The position numbers were made by a program, and so were the translations under genes. From Bacteroidales bacterium UBA5342 (GTDB lineage: Bacteria > Bacteroidota > Bacteroidia > Bacteroidales > UBA5342): a stretch of 64,000 nt of DNA. Shown here one piece after another: positions 45,741 to 54,359 of the stretch. Location of the stretch: positions 37,400-101,399 of the forward strand of contig DHQI01000007.1 in the NCBI GenBank assembly GCA_002408065.1, given 5' to 3'. The stretch's first letter is position 1. Each line of letters begins with the position of its first letter. A model generated the notes under the pieces. It was not told where the DNA came from. It was given only the letters and a program-made list of their open reading frames with translations, and searched no databases.

Positions 45741-45830
45741 TAGGAGTTAGCCCCAAACTGGGGTCGCACGTCTGCAGAAGAATAATTCTTCTACAGACGT
45801 ATGACTCCTTATCCAGAGTCACACAAAGTG
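45741..45830. repeat. Large imperfect palindromic element
   Basis: The core arms ACGTCTGCAGAAGAAT (45768-45783) and ATTCTTCTACAGACGT (45785-45800) pair over 16 bp with one mismatch around a one-base centre. Weaker symmetry continues outward (GGGGTCGC against ATGACTCC). A small separate stem (GCCCCAAACTGGGGT) lies on the left. It sits between the convergent 43473-45704 and 45897-47456 genes. It lacks the T-run of a terminator and looks like a REP-type palindromic repeat. Confidence 0.6.
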
Positions 45831-45896
45831 ATAACAGACTAATATTCAACATCCACAACTCCGGCTTTAGCCTTTTTGTTATTGAGAACAAATCTA

Positions 45897-47456
45897 CTAA
45901 GGCACATAATTCCGGTCATCGGTATTCAGCCATCCAGCTTCTATTAGCTCCCCTGACATTCGTCTATTGTAATAATTAGAATCACGACCGGAGTATTTGT
46001 AGTTATCAAACAGATCGCCTTGGTCCAACATACGCGGATCGCCTTGCAAAGTAAGCTGACGCTCCATTTCGGCACATAGCTGACTTGCAAGTTTTGCCTG
46101 TGATAGAGCTAAATTGTGGATACAATAAGGGTCTCTTTTCAAGTTATAAAGTTCCATTTCGGTGCGTTTACCAAAACTCATGTCCCAGTATTTTTTCTCA
46201 TCCTCCTCAAAAAGGCTCTGTAGCACCTGTGTCTTAGTTGGGCTAGCGTCTACATTGGGATATCCCATCTCTGGATTTCCTGCCGGCCAGCGCTCTGTCT
46301 TATAGTTTTTCACAAAAAGATATTCTTCCGTCACCATACCACGTATGGGATAGCCTTGGTCATCAGGACGACCAATATCATGACGCTCCTTGCCTATCAG
46401 CACTTGTTGACGTTCTGCTGTAACCTGACCTTCATTTTTAGAGTTAAATATTTCTGTCAAACTGCGACCCGTGAACGCCTGCATCCCTATGTTCTGAGCA
46501 TCAAAACCTGCTAATTCCAAAAAACTAGGAACAAAATCGATAAAACTCACAAAATCGTCGATCACACGCCCTGGTTTTTTAATGCCCTGAGGCCACATAA
46601 TAGCCAGAGGTAAATGATTAGAAAACTGATAAGCCTGACCTTTGGCCCTCGGAAAGGGCATCCCGTTATCTGCCGTCACTACTACAATGGTATTCTCTAG
46701 TTCTCCAATCTCTTCCAGATGGCCTAGCATTCTACCCAAGTGTTGATCAAAATGATTGAGCTCAAAAGCGTAATCCATCATATCAATCCGCACAGAATCG
46801 TTATCGGGCCAAAAGGACGGCACCTCATCTATCATTTGCGGATCATAGCGTCCAATTTTTATTGAAGATTTAAAAGTATAAGCCCGGTGAGGCTCCAAAC
46901 TACCAAACCAAAAACAAAAAGGCTGATCTTTCGGTTTATCCTGCAGAAATTGCTTAAAATTGGCCGCATAATCGTTATTCGAAATCTCTGGAGTAAGTGC
47001 TTTTAGTTTATGTGCATCCCATCCTTTTCCTGCTAGCTGGCGTTTTTTTCCATTAATATGCCCCGGATCTCCAGGTGCCCATTTTTTTCCGGTAGCGCCT
47101 ACAAAATAACCATTTTCGGCTAATGCTTCCGGGTAGGTTTTAAATTCTTTAGGAAAATAACAAAAATGATTAGCCGCCTCCTTTAGCTGCCAACTGTTTC
47201 TCCCTGTAAGGATACAAGCTCTGGAAGGGGCACATTTAGCATTGGGAGTAAAAGCATTGGTAAACAGTAAACCTTCGTCTGCCACACGGTCAAAGTTTGG
47301 CGTTTTTACCCAAGTACAGCCATAGGCTCCCATATGCGGATAAGACACGTCATCGGCTAAACAGAATAGAATATTAGGCTTGCTCTGATTATTTTCAGAA
47401 GGTTTACAAGCACACAAAACCAATAACAAAAAAGATATAGACTGAATTAACTTCAT
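45897..47456 (-). CDS. S1-type sulfatase, probable lipoprotein
   Basis: 519 aa. The leader ends LVLCAC, with C17 as probable lipidation site. Core opening PNILFCLADDVSYPHMGAYG (metal D35-D36), formylglycine site CAPSR (C75-R79) followed by CILTGRNSWQL, then GKKWAPGDPG and VVVTADNGMPFPRAKG. The MPFPRAKG and GRNSWQL motifs belong to the heparan-N-sulfatase (sulfamidase)-like branch of S1 sulfatases, although O-sulfate activity is common in such PUL enzymes. It ends with AGWLNTDDRNYVP. It stands alone on minus between the palindromic element and the first of the two tandem non-enzymatic proteins. Confidence 0.92.
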   Translation of the reverse strand: MKLIQSISFLLLVLCACKPSENNQSKPNILFCLADDVSYPHMGAYGCTWVKTPNFDRVADEGLLFTNAFTPNAKCAPSRACILTGRNSWQLKEAANHFCYFPKEFKTYPEALAENGYFVGATGKKWAPGDPGHINGKKRQLAGKGWDAHKLKALTPEISNNDYAANFKQFLQDKPKDQPFCFWFGSLEPHRAYTFKSSIKIGRYDPQMIDEVPSFWPDNDSVRIDMMDYAFELNHFDQHLGRMLGHLEEIGELENTIVVVTADNGMPFPRAKGQAYQFSNHLPLAIMWPQGIKKPGRVIDDFVSFIDFVPSFLELAGFDAQNIGMQAFTGRSLTEIFNSKNEGQVTAERQQVLIGKERHDIGRPDDQGYPIRGMVTEEYLFVKNYKTERWPAGNPEMGYPNVDASPTKTQVLQSLFEEDEKKYWDMSFGKRTEMELYNLKRDPYCIHNLALSQAKLASQLCAEMERQLTLQGDPRMLDQGDLFDNYKYSGRDSNYYNRRMSGELIEAGWLNTDDRNYVP

Positions 47457-47508
47457 ATTATAATAAGTCCTTTTTTAATAGATACCAATGAGTTTTCTTT
47501 CAAAAAAT

Positions 47509-47543
47509 CAAAAAAAGAGGTCTGAAAACCATCCAGACCTCCT
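47509..47543 (-). terminator. Rho-independent terminator
   Basis: Perfect arms GAGGTCTG (47517-47524) and CAGACCTC (47534-47541), with a T-run on the minus-strand 3' side. It follows the stop of the 47562-49538 gene. Confidence 0.8.
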
Positions 47544-47561
47544 AGTTTTAATTATGAAAAG

Positions 47562-49538
47562 CTACTGCACAACAATTTTATATGTTTTTTGCGCCTCTTC
47601 AGTAGCTACTTTAAGCAGATAAATGCCCGGAACAAAGCTCTTTTCAGAAACAATGCGCGAAGTCGAGAACTGATCGTTGTACAAGCATTGTCCTGACAGG
47701 TTGTATACTGACAATTGTGACTTTGTAGCAGCATTTAGCTCTACAACCATCCTGCGATCTGATACATATGCTTTTTCACAAATATCTACACGCTCAATAG
47801 CTACAGTAGTATTCTTATCCGGCAAGAAAGCAAATCCAGAGAAACTAGAACCATTGCCACCTGCTAAGTGCTGTACTTTTAAGAGATACTTTCCTGTAAT
47901 TGAAGCATCAATAGTGATTGAAGACGTAATTTTCACCCACACCGAGTTGGCCTGACCACTTGCCAAATTGGGGGTTTTTGCTAAACCGATATAAGAACAA
48001 TTGGATGTACCAAGATCACCATTGGCACTTGCAATACTCAGACCTCCTGCATTAAAGTCAAGGTTCACCACTTCATTCGCATTATTGATTTCTTTATACT
48101 CCATCAGGCTGACTGCAAACTGAGAGCCATTACCACCTCGAGTGCGTGCTGCTAGCTGGTATTTACCTGCCTTGGCAAACTCTACCGTATAGTAAAAGGT
48201 CATACCCAGGGTATTTTCGATAGAATACGGATTGGAATTAAAACCAATAGAAGTATTATAAGTCGTCTCAACAACACTCCTTGGGTGATTTGTAAATGAA
48301 ACAGGTGATTTAACATCGCCTTCTATAAAAGTAACACCGGCATCCTGATCCATAGAAGCCACACCGGATGAGACCTTATCAAAATGTGAAGCATCACACA
48401 TATAGAGCTCGTTCCATTTATCAATTAAATGGGCCTCTGTTAAGGTGTCAGTAGCCTGAAAAGCAGTATCTACAGCACCTGCAAAATAGGAATAAAACGG
48501 GTAATCGGTGCCTGCAGTTACCACATACACTTCTGTCGTATCCTTCTCGCCTTTACTATTGATAGTACTGGCTTGCACTAAATATGATCCTGCACTTGGC
48601 AATACGTAAGTGTCGCTCCAGTCATCACCCGATTGTGTTGGTGTGCCACCATAGGAGGCGCCATTGATAATAAAATCAACAGAGCTAATAGTAGTACCCG
48701 CAACAGCTGTAGCCGTAGCAGATAGATTAATAGTGCCACCAATCATAGTATTGCTATTATTAGCTGGAGATGTTAACTCTACAGAAGGGTCTGTAGCTAC
48801 AGATTGTTTTACAAAAGTAAAACCTCCAAACTGTCCATTTGTAGATCCGATAGAACCAATAGCATCACCTGAAACTAGCATAACGACATACTGATCCTCG
48901 GTATTACTAACTGTAAGGGCTTCGTCATTTACCAAAAAAGCATCAGAGCCTGTTCCCCAACCAGTACCCTGAGCAGTACAGTCATCCGTGGTACTTTTTT
49001 GTTTCAATGCTGATACAATAGACAGTTTACCATCTGTTTCTTTTTTATAAATAGCATAGCCAAAATTCTGATTAGCCTTAATGCCGACATAAAAATCATA
49101 GCTGCCCACTTCTGGAAATTGAACAGTATAGAAAGCCCATTGTCCCTTTCCACGCCAACCTTTAGATCCTCCATTATAGCGCAATTGCGCTGTTACTGTC
49201 GTAATATCTTTATATATTTCACCACCACCAGTATCAGTACTACCGGTTGAATTATACCCTATAACAGCACCAACTTCACCAGCTACAGTTCCGTCTATAC
49301 GGTCAAAATCACGACAATCAACAAAATCATTCAATGGTGACGCAGGAAACTCAGTAAGCATAGTTTGAACCCCATCAGTATATTTACGCTCTCCTGCATT
49401 GCTCCCTACACCTGTATACTCACACCCTACGCCAGGGTAAACAATACTAGTATAATCCGGTATTGGCGTCACGCTTGTTTGTGCACTTACATAGTACAAA
49501 ACACTTAACATAAAAAGTAAATTTCCAATTCGTTTCAT
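47562..49538 (-). CDS. Tandem paralogue 1: T9SS-secreted beta-sandwich protein, no visible catalytic domain
   Basis: 658 aa; signal peptide 1-19. Module A (about 75-245) has FDRIDGTVAGEVGAVIGYN, RYNGGSKGWRGKGQWAFYTVQF and NGQFGGFTF. A bacterial Ig-like domain follows (250-342, VELTSPANNSNTMIGGTINL). Module B (345-575) has CDASHFDKVSSG, ENTLGMTFYYTVEFAKAGKY and FSGFAFLP. A short T9SS-type C-terminus ends TYKIVVQ (about 590-658). Modules A and B look like related carbohydrate-binding beta-sandwiches. Module A also resembles the two N-terminal modules of the 5500-8874 enzyme. No glycosidase signature is seen. It is about the same length and order as the adjacent 49777-51756 protein. A surface or released glycan-binding protein is the best guess. 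Confidence 0.7.
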   Translation of the reverse strand: MKRIGNLLFMLSVLYYVSAQTSVTPIPDYTSIVYPGVGCEYTGVGSNAGERKYTDGVQTMLTEFPASPLNDFVDCRDFDRIDGTVAGEVGAVIGYNSTGSTDTGGGEIYKDITTVTAQLRYNGGSKGWRGKGQWAFYTVQFPEVGSYDFYVGIKANQNFGYAIYKKETDGKLSIVSALKQKSTTDDCTAQGTGWGTGSDAFLVNDEALTVSNTEDQYVVMLVSGDAIGSIGSTNGQFGGFTFVKQSVATDPSVELTSPANNSNTMIGGTINLSATATAVAGTTISSVDFIINGASYGGTPTQSGDDWSDTYVLPSAGSYLVQASTINSKGEKDTTEVYVVTAGTDYPFYSYFAGAVDTAFQATDTLTEAHLIDKWNELYMCDASHFDKVSSGVASMDQDAGVTFIEGDVKSPVSFTNHPRSVVETTYNTSIGFNSNPYSIENTLGMTFYYTVEFAKAGKYQLAARTRGGNGSQFAVSLMEYKEINNANEVVNLDFNAGGLSIASANGDLGTSNCSYIGLAKTPNLASGQANSVWVKITSSITIDASITGKYLLKVQHLAGGNGSSFSGFAFLPDKNTTVAIERVDICEKAYVSDRRMVVELNAATKSQLSVYNLSGQCLYNDQFSTSRIVSEKSFVPGIYLLKVATEEAQKTYKIVVQ

Positions 49539-49646
49539 AATTAAAATAATTAGTTGGTTAAATCAATTTTATTCATTAAAATCGAATGCAAGTAATTCAT
49601 TTTCAAAAACCACACCTTGCTACAACGTGCAAAGATTTATCAATTT

Positions 49647-49706
49647 AGTACATTTGTTATTGCTTGAAAAAATCATCGTTCAGCTCATTTGTACAAGCGC
49701 CGTACT
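49647..49706. promoter_or_regulatory. TGTACA-type words upstream of paralogue 1
   Basis: AGTACA (49647), TGTACA (49690-49695) and CGTACT (49701) lie 109-168 bp upstream of the 49538 start. The first two are 43 bp apart, exactly as TGTACA 51859 and TGTACA 51902 upstream of paralogue 2. A shared AACGTGCAAA segment also aligns in both spacers. Confidence 0.45.
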
Positions 49707-49724
49707 GATATTAGTTTCATCATT

Positions 49725-49755
49725 GAAAAAAGCCCGGATAAAAATCCGGGCTTAC
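49725..49755 (-). terminator. Rho-independent terminator
   Basis: Arms AGCCCGGAT (49731-49739) and ATCCGGGCT (49744-49752), followed on minus by a T-run. It follows the 49777-51756 gene and separates the two tandem paralogues into independent transcripts. Confidence 0.85.
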
Positions 49756-49776
49756 TAAAAACAAAACTCTAAAAAA

Positions 49777-51756
49777 CTACGGTACAACTATTTTATAAGT
49801 TGCCTGCGATTTTTCAGTGGTCACCTTAACCAAATAAACCCCTTGTGAAAAACTCTTATCAGAAACGATGCGTGATGCATTAAACATATCTGTATAAACA
49901 CAACGACCCGATAAGCTGTAAACCGACACCTGAGACTTAGTAGCATCAGGCAGCTCAACCACTACTTTTCTATTGGCAGAATAAACTTTGTCACAAACTG
50001 CAACACTCTCTGAGATAGCAGAAGCACCATTGCTTGGCAAGAATGTAAAACCTGCAAAACTAGACGTATTACCCCCTTCCAAATGACTAACTCTCAACAG
50101 ATATTTTCCGGTAGCTGCTGCATCTATCACAATAGGAGTAGCTACACGCACCCAAATAGAATTGGCTTGAGTATTCTCTACATTAACAGTTTTCGCCATA
50201 CCAATATAAGAGCTCTTCATTGTTGTTGTATCTTTGTCTCCATTTGCACTGGCCACACTAATCCCCATTGTGTTAAAATCAAGATTAACAACCTCTTGTG
50301 AATTATTAATCTCTTTATACTCCATTAGGCTTGCAGCAAATTTTGAGCCTGCTCCCCCTCTTGTACGAACAGCCAACTGATATTCTCCAGCTTTGGCAAA
50401 CTCTACAGTATAATAAAATGTTGCCCCAAGTGTATTTTCAACAGACGCCGGGTTACCATTGTAACCAATAGAGGTAATAACACTAGTCTCAATCACTTCT
50501 CTTGGGTGACCTGCAAACGAAACCGGACTTGTATTTTCTCCATTTATAAACGTCACACCAGCATCCTCATCAACTGATGCTGTGTCAGCTGATACTTTAT
50601 CAAAACATTCCGTATTACACATGTAAGACTCATTCCATTTATCAATAAGGTCTGCTTCAGTCAAATTATCAAGTGCTATAAATGCAGTGTCAACTGGTCC
50701 TGCAAAATAAGAATAGAATGGATAATCTGTTCCAACGGTAACCACTGTCTTTTCAGTTGTCACTGTTTCGCCTTTGTCATTTGTGGTAGTTGCCTGTACA
50801 GTATATGCGCCATCTGCTGTCAATTGGTACGTACCACTCCATACATCACCAGCTTGAGTTGGAGTTCCACCATAAGATTCACCATTAATAAGAAAATCTA
50901 CAGCACTAATGCTTGTCCCTTCGGCAGCTGTCACAGTAGCACTTAGGTCGATAGTAGCAGCTGCAGCGCTATTGCTATTATTAAGCGGAGCAGTAAGCTC
51001 AATCATAGGTTTGGTATCTGCCACCTGCTTAATGAAAGCAAAACCTCCAAATTGTCCGTTAGTAGCACCTATTGCACCTGTAGCATCACCCGATACTAAC
51101 AAGACAACATATTCATCATTGGTATTACTTACAGTAATGGCCTCATCATTTACTAAATAAACAGCAGCATCACCTTTCCATTCACCACTCATCTTACAGT
51201 CGTCATTAACACTTTTTTCTTTTAGTGGAGTAACAACTGAAAGCTTACCATTAGATTGTTTTTTATAAATAGCAAAACCAAAATTTTGATTAGATCTAAT
51301 GCCAACATGAAAATCATAAGTAATAGCTTCAGGAAACTGCACAGTATAAAAAGCCCACTGGCCTGTACCACGCCAAACATCTGCTCCGCCATTGAAACGC
51401 AATTGTGCAAAGGTGGTTGTTTTGTCAGTATAAACCTCCATACCTCCGCCGTCAGTATTACCTGTTTTGTTGTATCCAACAACAACACCGACCTCGCCTG
51501 CTATCGTACCATCTATACGGTCAAAATCACGAACGTTAACAAAATCATTTTTAGCAGTCGCAGGAAATTCGGTAAACATCATTTGTGTTCCGTCTGTATA
51601 CGTTCGTTCACCAGGATTTTCTCCTTTAGCTGTAAATTCACATCCAACACCGGGATAAGAATTCATCGTATAATCCGGTATAGGATTCACACTCTCTTGC
51701 GCGTTGATAAACCCAACAGCACATAACATTAAAAGTAAATTTACTAATCGTTTCAT
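49777..51756 (-). CDS. Tandem paralogue 2: T9SS-secreted beta-sandwich protein, no visible catalytic domain
   Basis: 659 aa; signal peptide 1-19. Same architecture as the 47562-49538 protein: module A (RDFDRIDGTIAGEVGVVVGYN, RFNGGADVWRGTGQWAFYTVQF), Ig-like domain (IELTAPLNNSNSAAAATIDL), module B (CNTECFDKVSADTAS, ENTLGATFYYTVEFAKAGEY) and the same C-terminal tail ending TYKIVVP. The two are clearly recent duplicates, highly similar throughout, with the most change in linkers. Both have their own terminator and matching upstream sequences. Two Cys pairs (VGCEFT, MCNTECFDK) are partly shared. The function is unknown; non-enzymatic glycan binding is inferred from fold pattern and setting. Confidence 0.7.
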   Translation of the reverse strand: MKRLVNLLLMLCAVGFINAQESVNPIPDYTMNSYPGVGCEFTAKGENPGERTYTDGTQMMFTEFPATAKNDFVNVRDFDRIDGTIAGEVGVVVGYNKTGNTDGGGMEVYTDKTTTFAQLRFNGGADVWRGTGQWAFYTVQFPEAITYDFHVGIRSNQNFGFAIYKKQSNGKLSVVTPLKEKSVNDDCKMSGEWKGDAAVYLVNDEAITVSNTNDEYVVLLVSGDATGAIGATNGQFGGFAFIKQVADTKPMIELTAPLNNSNSAAAATIDLSATVTAAEGTSISAVDFLINGESYGGTPTQAGDVWSGTYQLTADGAYTVQATTTNDKGETVTTEKTVVTVGTDYPFYSYFAGPVDTAFIALDNLTEADLIDKWNESYMCNTECFDKVSADTASVDEDAGVTFINGENTSPVSFAGHPREVIETSVITSIGYNGNPASVENTLGATFYYTVEFAKAGEYQLAVRTRGGAGSKFAASLMEYKEINNSQEVVNLDFNTMGISVASANGDKDTTTMKSSYIGMAKTVNVENTQANSIWVRVATPIVIDAAATGKYLLRVSHLEGGNTSSFAGFTFLPSNGASAISESVAVCDKVYSANRKVVVELPDATKSQVSVYSLSGRCVYTDMFNASRIVSDKSFSQGVYLVKVTTEKSQATYKIVVP

Positions 51757-52062
51757 AAGAATTTGGTATTAAAATTAAACTTAGATATTAAATTTGACTG
51801 CAAGAACTTAATTTTCTACTTCTTTTTTTAGCCAAAACGTGCAAACCATTATCTATGATGTACATTCCTTAAATTTCACCTGTTCACGATACAAGCTCAT
51901 ATGTACACTACCAATTCGTACAGCACGCATAGTGCAAGCCTGAGCTGAAATTGCTTTTGGTCAACGAAAAAAAGTCGTCCGATAGACCATCAGACAACTT
52001 TTTATAAAAACACCTTCAACTTATTATTCCTAGCTTATCTTTTTTTATGACAGCACTTCACA
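51757..52062. promoter_or_regulatory. Spacer upstream of paralogue 2 with TGTACA array
   Basis: No gene. TGTACA at 51859-51864 and 51902-51907, TGTTCA at 51881 (21 bp before the second) and CGTACA at 51917 form an array 103-166 bp upstream of the 51756 start. The segment near 51838-51850 (AACGTGCAAACC) matches that upstream of paralogue 1. The right part holds the terminator of the next gene. Confidence 0.5.
51970..52002 (-). terminator. Probable rho-independent terminator after GH27 gene
   Basis: On minus: AAAAGTTGTC, loop region, GACGACTTTT followed by more T residues. The arms pair with G-U wobbles and extend inward (TGAT with ATCG). It lies 60 bp past the stop of the 52063-54051 gene. 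Confidence 0.7.
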
Positions 52063-54051
52063 TTATTCAGGTTTTACATACGCTGTACTCAGGCAAAATT
52101 GATCAAACTCAAATCCATCTTCGCGCATTGAAAACGAAATAATATGCTCCCCTTTTTCGGGCACATCAAGATAAACAAGTCCCGGCACACCACAATGCTG
52201 TTTTGAAGTCCGCTGTTTACTCTCCCAAGTCCAGGTATGTTTGCCTTGACACCACTGCATACGCTTACCACTTTCAGGCCACTGCCCGTTGATACCTACA
52301 TGAATACCATTATCCTCAGAACCGGTAGAGTACGCCCTAACCCAAACGTAATATCTGCCCGGTGTGTCGAAGTTAACCTTATAGCTCACCACAGCCACCT
52401 CACCTGGTGTACTGCAAAAATTTTCCCCTTTTATCAATTTATCGCCGTGGGTACGGCGCGTATCGGGCAGCAATTCAAGGTATGCTTTACCAGAAGCTGT
52501 TTTATAATGCGCCTCATCACCATCCACAATGTCATCACCCGAGTATCTCTTATTAATGATTTTCCATTCGCGCTTTTCGGTAAGCGTTTGTTCAAAAAAG
52601 TCTTCGGCTTCTACCACAATCGCTATTTTATTAGATAAATCAACCGGTATTAAACGGTATAAGCGGCCTTCGTGCGCTTGAAGTTCTACTTCTAATCGTT
52701 CGCTGATGATACCTAGATTTTGCCCAGACCACAAATCAACCACCTGGTATTTGCCCTTTAAGCGATCCCAAAAAAGTTCAAACAAAACATCCGCTTTTTC
52801 GTCTTTCATATTAAATAAACCCAAGTATTTATCTTCCGAATCCGAAATATCAGCCATCCACACACGTGAATCTCTCCGCTCATATATCTGACGGTTATTC
52901 TCACTATTTCGGCTCACATCCAATACCGATTTATTGCTAATCATATCTACCGCTTCCTTTGAAGAAGTCAAAGGATCGCCCCCCCACATCAGCGGACTAC
53001 GCATAATACACCATAACGACATAAGTGCTCTTTGCTCGTTTTCTGTCAACCTACTATCGTGCTCTATATGTGGGTGCTTTGGATTTTTATGAGCCCCGGG
53101 ATAACCACTAAGGTTCAATCTTCCAATAGGAATCATATCAGCGTCAGGCCAAGTACCATTTCCAATGAATGGCGACCACATTTCGGCCAGTTCAAACATA
53201 CGCTCAACATCCTGCCATCGGTCCCAAAAGTCTTTTGACATACGCCACATATTAGCATTATCACTTAAATGCTGTGCCTGTGATAAAGGCGCCTCACCAC
53301 ACGATAGACTTAAAACCATATCACGGCCCGAATTATCAATGGCTTTACGCATCATCTCAATTTCACCTTCACGGTATGGCGGCACCATCATATCATCTGC
53401 TTTTATGAAATCCACCTCCCACTCTGCATACAAGTCGAATAGTGAGTTGTAGTATTCTTGAGCGCCCTCTAAATCAATATCTACACCATACATGTGATTC
53501 ATCCAAGGACAAGTGTCAAGTTTGTTGACAATATCAGAAACATTAATGTCAGTCCCTTTAACTACAAGGTTACGACTAAGGGCTTCACGAGGCATTCCCC
53601 GCATAATATGTATACCAAACTTCATGCCTTTGGCGTGTACATAATCAGCCATAGCCTTGAACCCGACACCATCAGCAGCCGATGGCCAACGCTTTACATC
53701 AGGTAACAAACGGGCATTTTCATCCATCACCAGCGAAGGACTTAAACGGCCATCCGCATATTTTTTTTGCTTTAGCTGAAAGGTCTTCCAGTCGGCATTG
53801 TACCACGCTTCATTAGCAGGACGGTACCAGCAAAAGTCAATCACTGCATATTCATAGCCCAAAGGCAACAGATTGTCAGCTAACCAATCCACACAGGCTT
53901 TAAACTGGTCTTCAGTAATAGCTCCATGGTACGCATCATAACTATTCCACCCCATAGGAGGTGTAGTACTTATTGAGGTAAATTCTTTCTGAGCCTGACT
54001 ATATATCAGGGGCAACATCAGCAGTGCGATAACTAATAGTTGTTTTTTCAT
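52063..54051 (-). CDS. GH27 glycosidase with C-terminal carbohydrate-binding-like domain, secreted
   Basis: I start at ATG 54051 (MKKQLLVIAL), giving 662 aa with signal peptide 1-20; the frame is open 18 codons further upstream, but that stretch does not resemble a leader. Clan GH-D barrel: PPMGWNSYDAYHG, YAVIDFCWYRP, nucleophile Asp in VDFIKADDMM (D219) and acid/base Asp in RMSKDFWDRW (D274). Residues about 490-660 form an extra beta domain (VVEAEDFFEQTL, DTPGRYYVWVRAY, GFEFDQFCLST) that may bind carbohydrate. GH27 members are alpha-galactosidases, alpha-N-acetylgalactosaminidases, beta-L-arabinopyranosidases and isomalto-dextranases; the exact activity is open. It is related to the cytoplasmic GH27 at 58625. 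Confidence 0.88.
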   Translation of the reverse strand: MKKQLLVIALLMLPLIYSQAQKEFTSISTTPPMGWNSYDAYHGAITEDQFKACVDWLADNLLPLGYEYAVIDFCWYRPANEAWYNADWKTFQLKQKKYADGRLSPSLVMDENARLLPDVKRWPSAADGVGFKAMADYVHAKGMKFGIHIMRGMPREALSRNLVVKGTDINVSDIVNKLDTCPWMNHMYGVDIDLEGAQEYYNSLFDLYAEWEVDFIKADDMMVPPYREGEIEMMRKAIDNSGRDMVLSLSCGEAPLSQAQHLSDNANMWRMSKDFWDRWQDVERMFELAEMWSPFIGNGTWPDADMIPIGRLNLSGYPGAHKNPKHPHIEHDSRLTENEQRALMSLWCIMRSPLMWGGDPLTSSKEAVDMISNKSVLDVSRNSENNRQIYERRDSRVWMADISDSEDKYLGLFNMKDEKADVLFELFWDRLKGKYQVVDLWSGQNLGIISERLEVELQAHEGRLYRLIPVDLSNKIAIVVEAEDFFEQTLTEKREWKIINKRYSGDDIVDGDEAHYKTASGKAYLELLPDTRRTHGDKLIKGENFCSTPGEVAVVSYKVNFDTPGRYYVWVRAYSTGSEDNGIHVGINGQWPESGKRMQWCQGKHTWTWESKQRTSKQHCGVPGLVYLDVPEKGEHIISFSMREDGFEFDQFCLSTAYVKPE

Positions 54052-54359
54052 AACTTTTGTTCTTTTAAATATAACCATTCTAAATAACCCTTTTATTAGT
54101 TTCATAATTAATATGTTAACTCAATTTTTTTTAATACCGTCTTACAGGGTACCAAAAGAAGTCAAACCTGCGTATGTCACTTGTCAATGACATACGCAAG
54201 TTTAATGATATTGTACATTTAACACAGCCTTAGCCCTAAGTAAGCTTAATAATGGTAACGCAAGTACATTGCACTAAGCATTGCGTACCCCAAAACAAAA
54301 CAGACTCGCTAATGCAAACCATATTTGCAGAGTTATTAAATCTTAAAAACAATATAATA
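54052..54359. promoter_or_regulatory. Divergent control region (GH27 / sulfatase)
   Basis: No gene. The spacer holds an 11-bp perfect inverted repeat TGCGTATGTCA-N8-TGACATACGCA (54169-54198), a TGTACA word (54212-54217), an AGTACA/CGTACC pair 21 bp apart (54263 and 54284) inside a looser inverted repeat (GGTAACGCAA and TTGCGTACC), and a CATATTTG -7-like element (54320-54327) 33 bp before the plus start at 54360. Confidence 0.45.

Noticed and set aside
45694..45979. Two short opposite-strand open frames with matching peptides (VCRRIILLQT)
   Set aside because: The match between strands comes from the palindromic element at 45741-45830, not from two genes.
54052..54105. 18-codon N-terminal extension of the secreted GH27
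   Set aside because: MKKQLLVIAL at 54051 gives a standard signal peptide; the extension is basic and unlike a leader.
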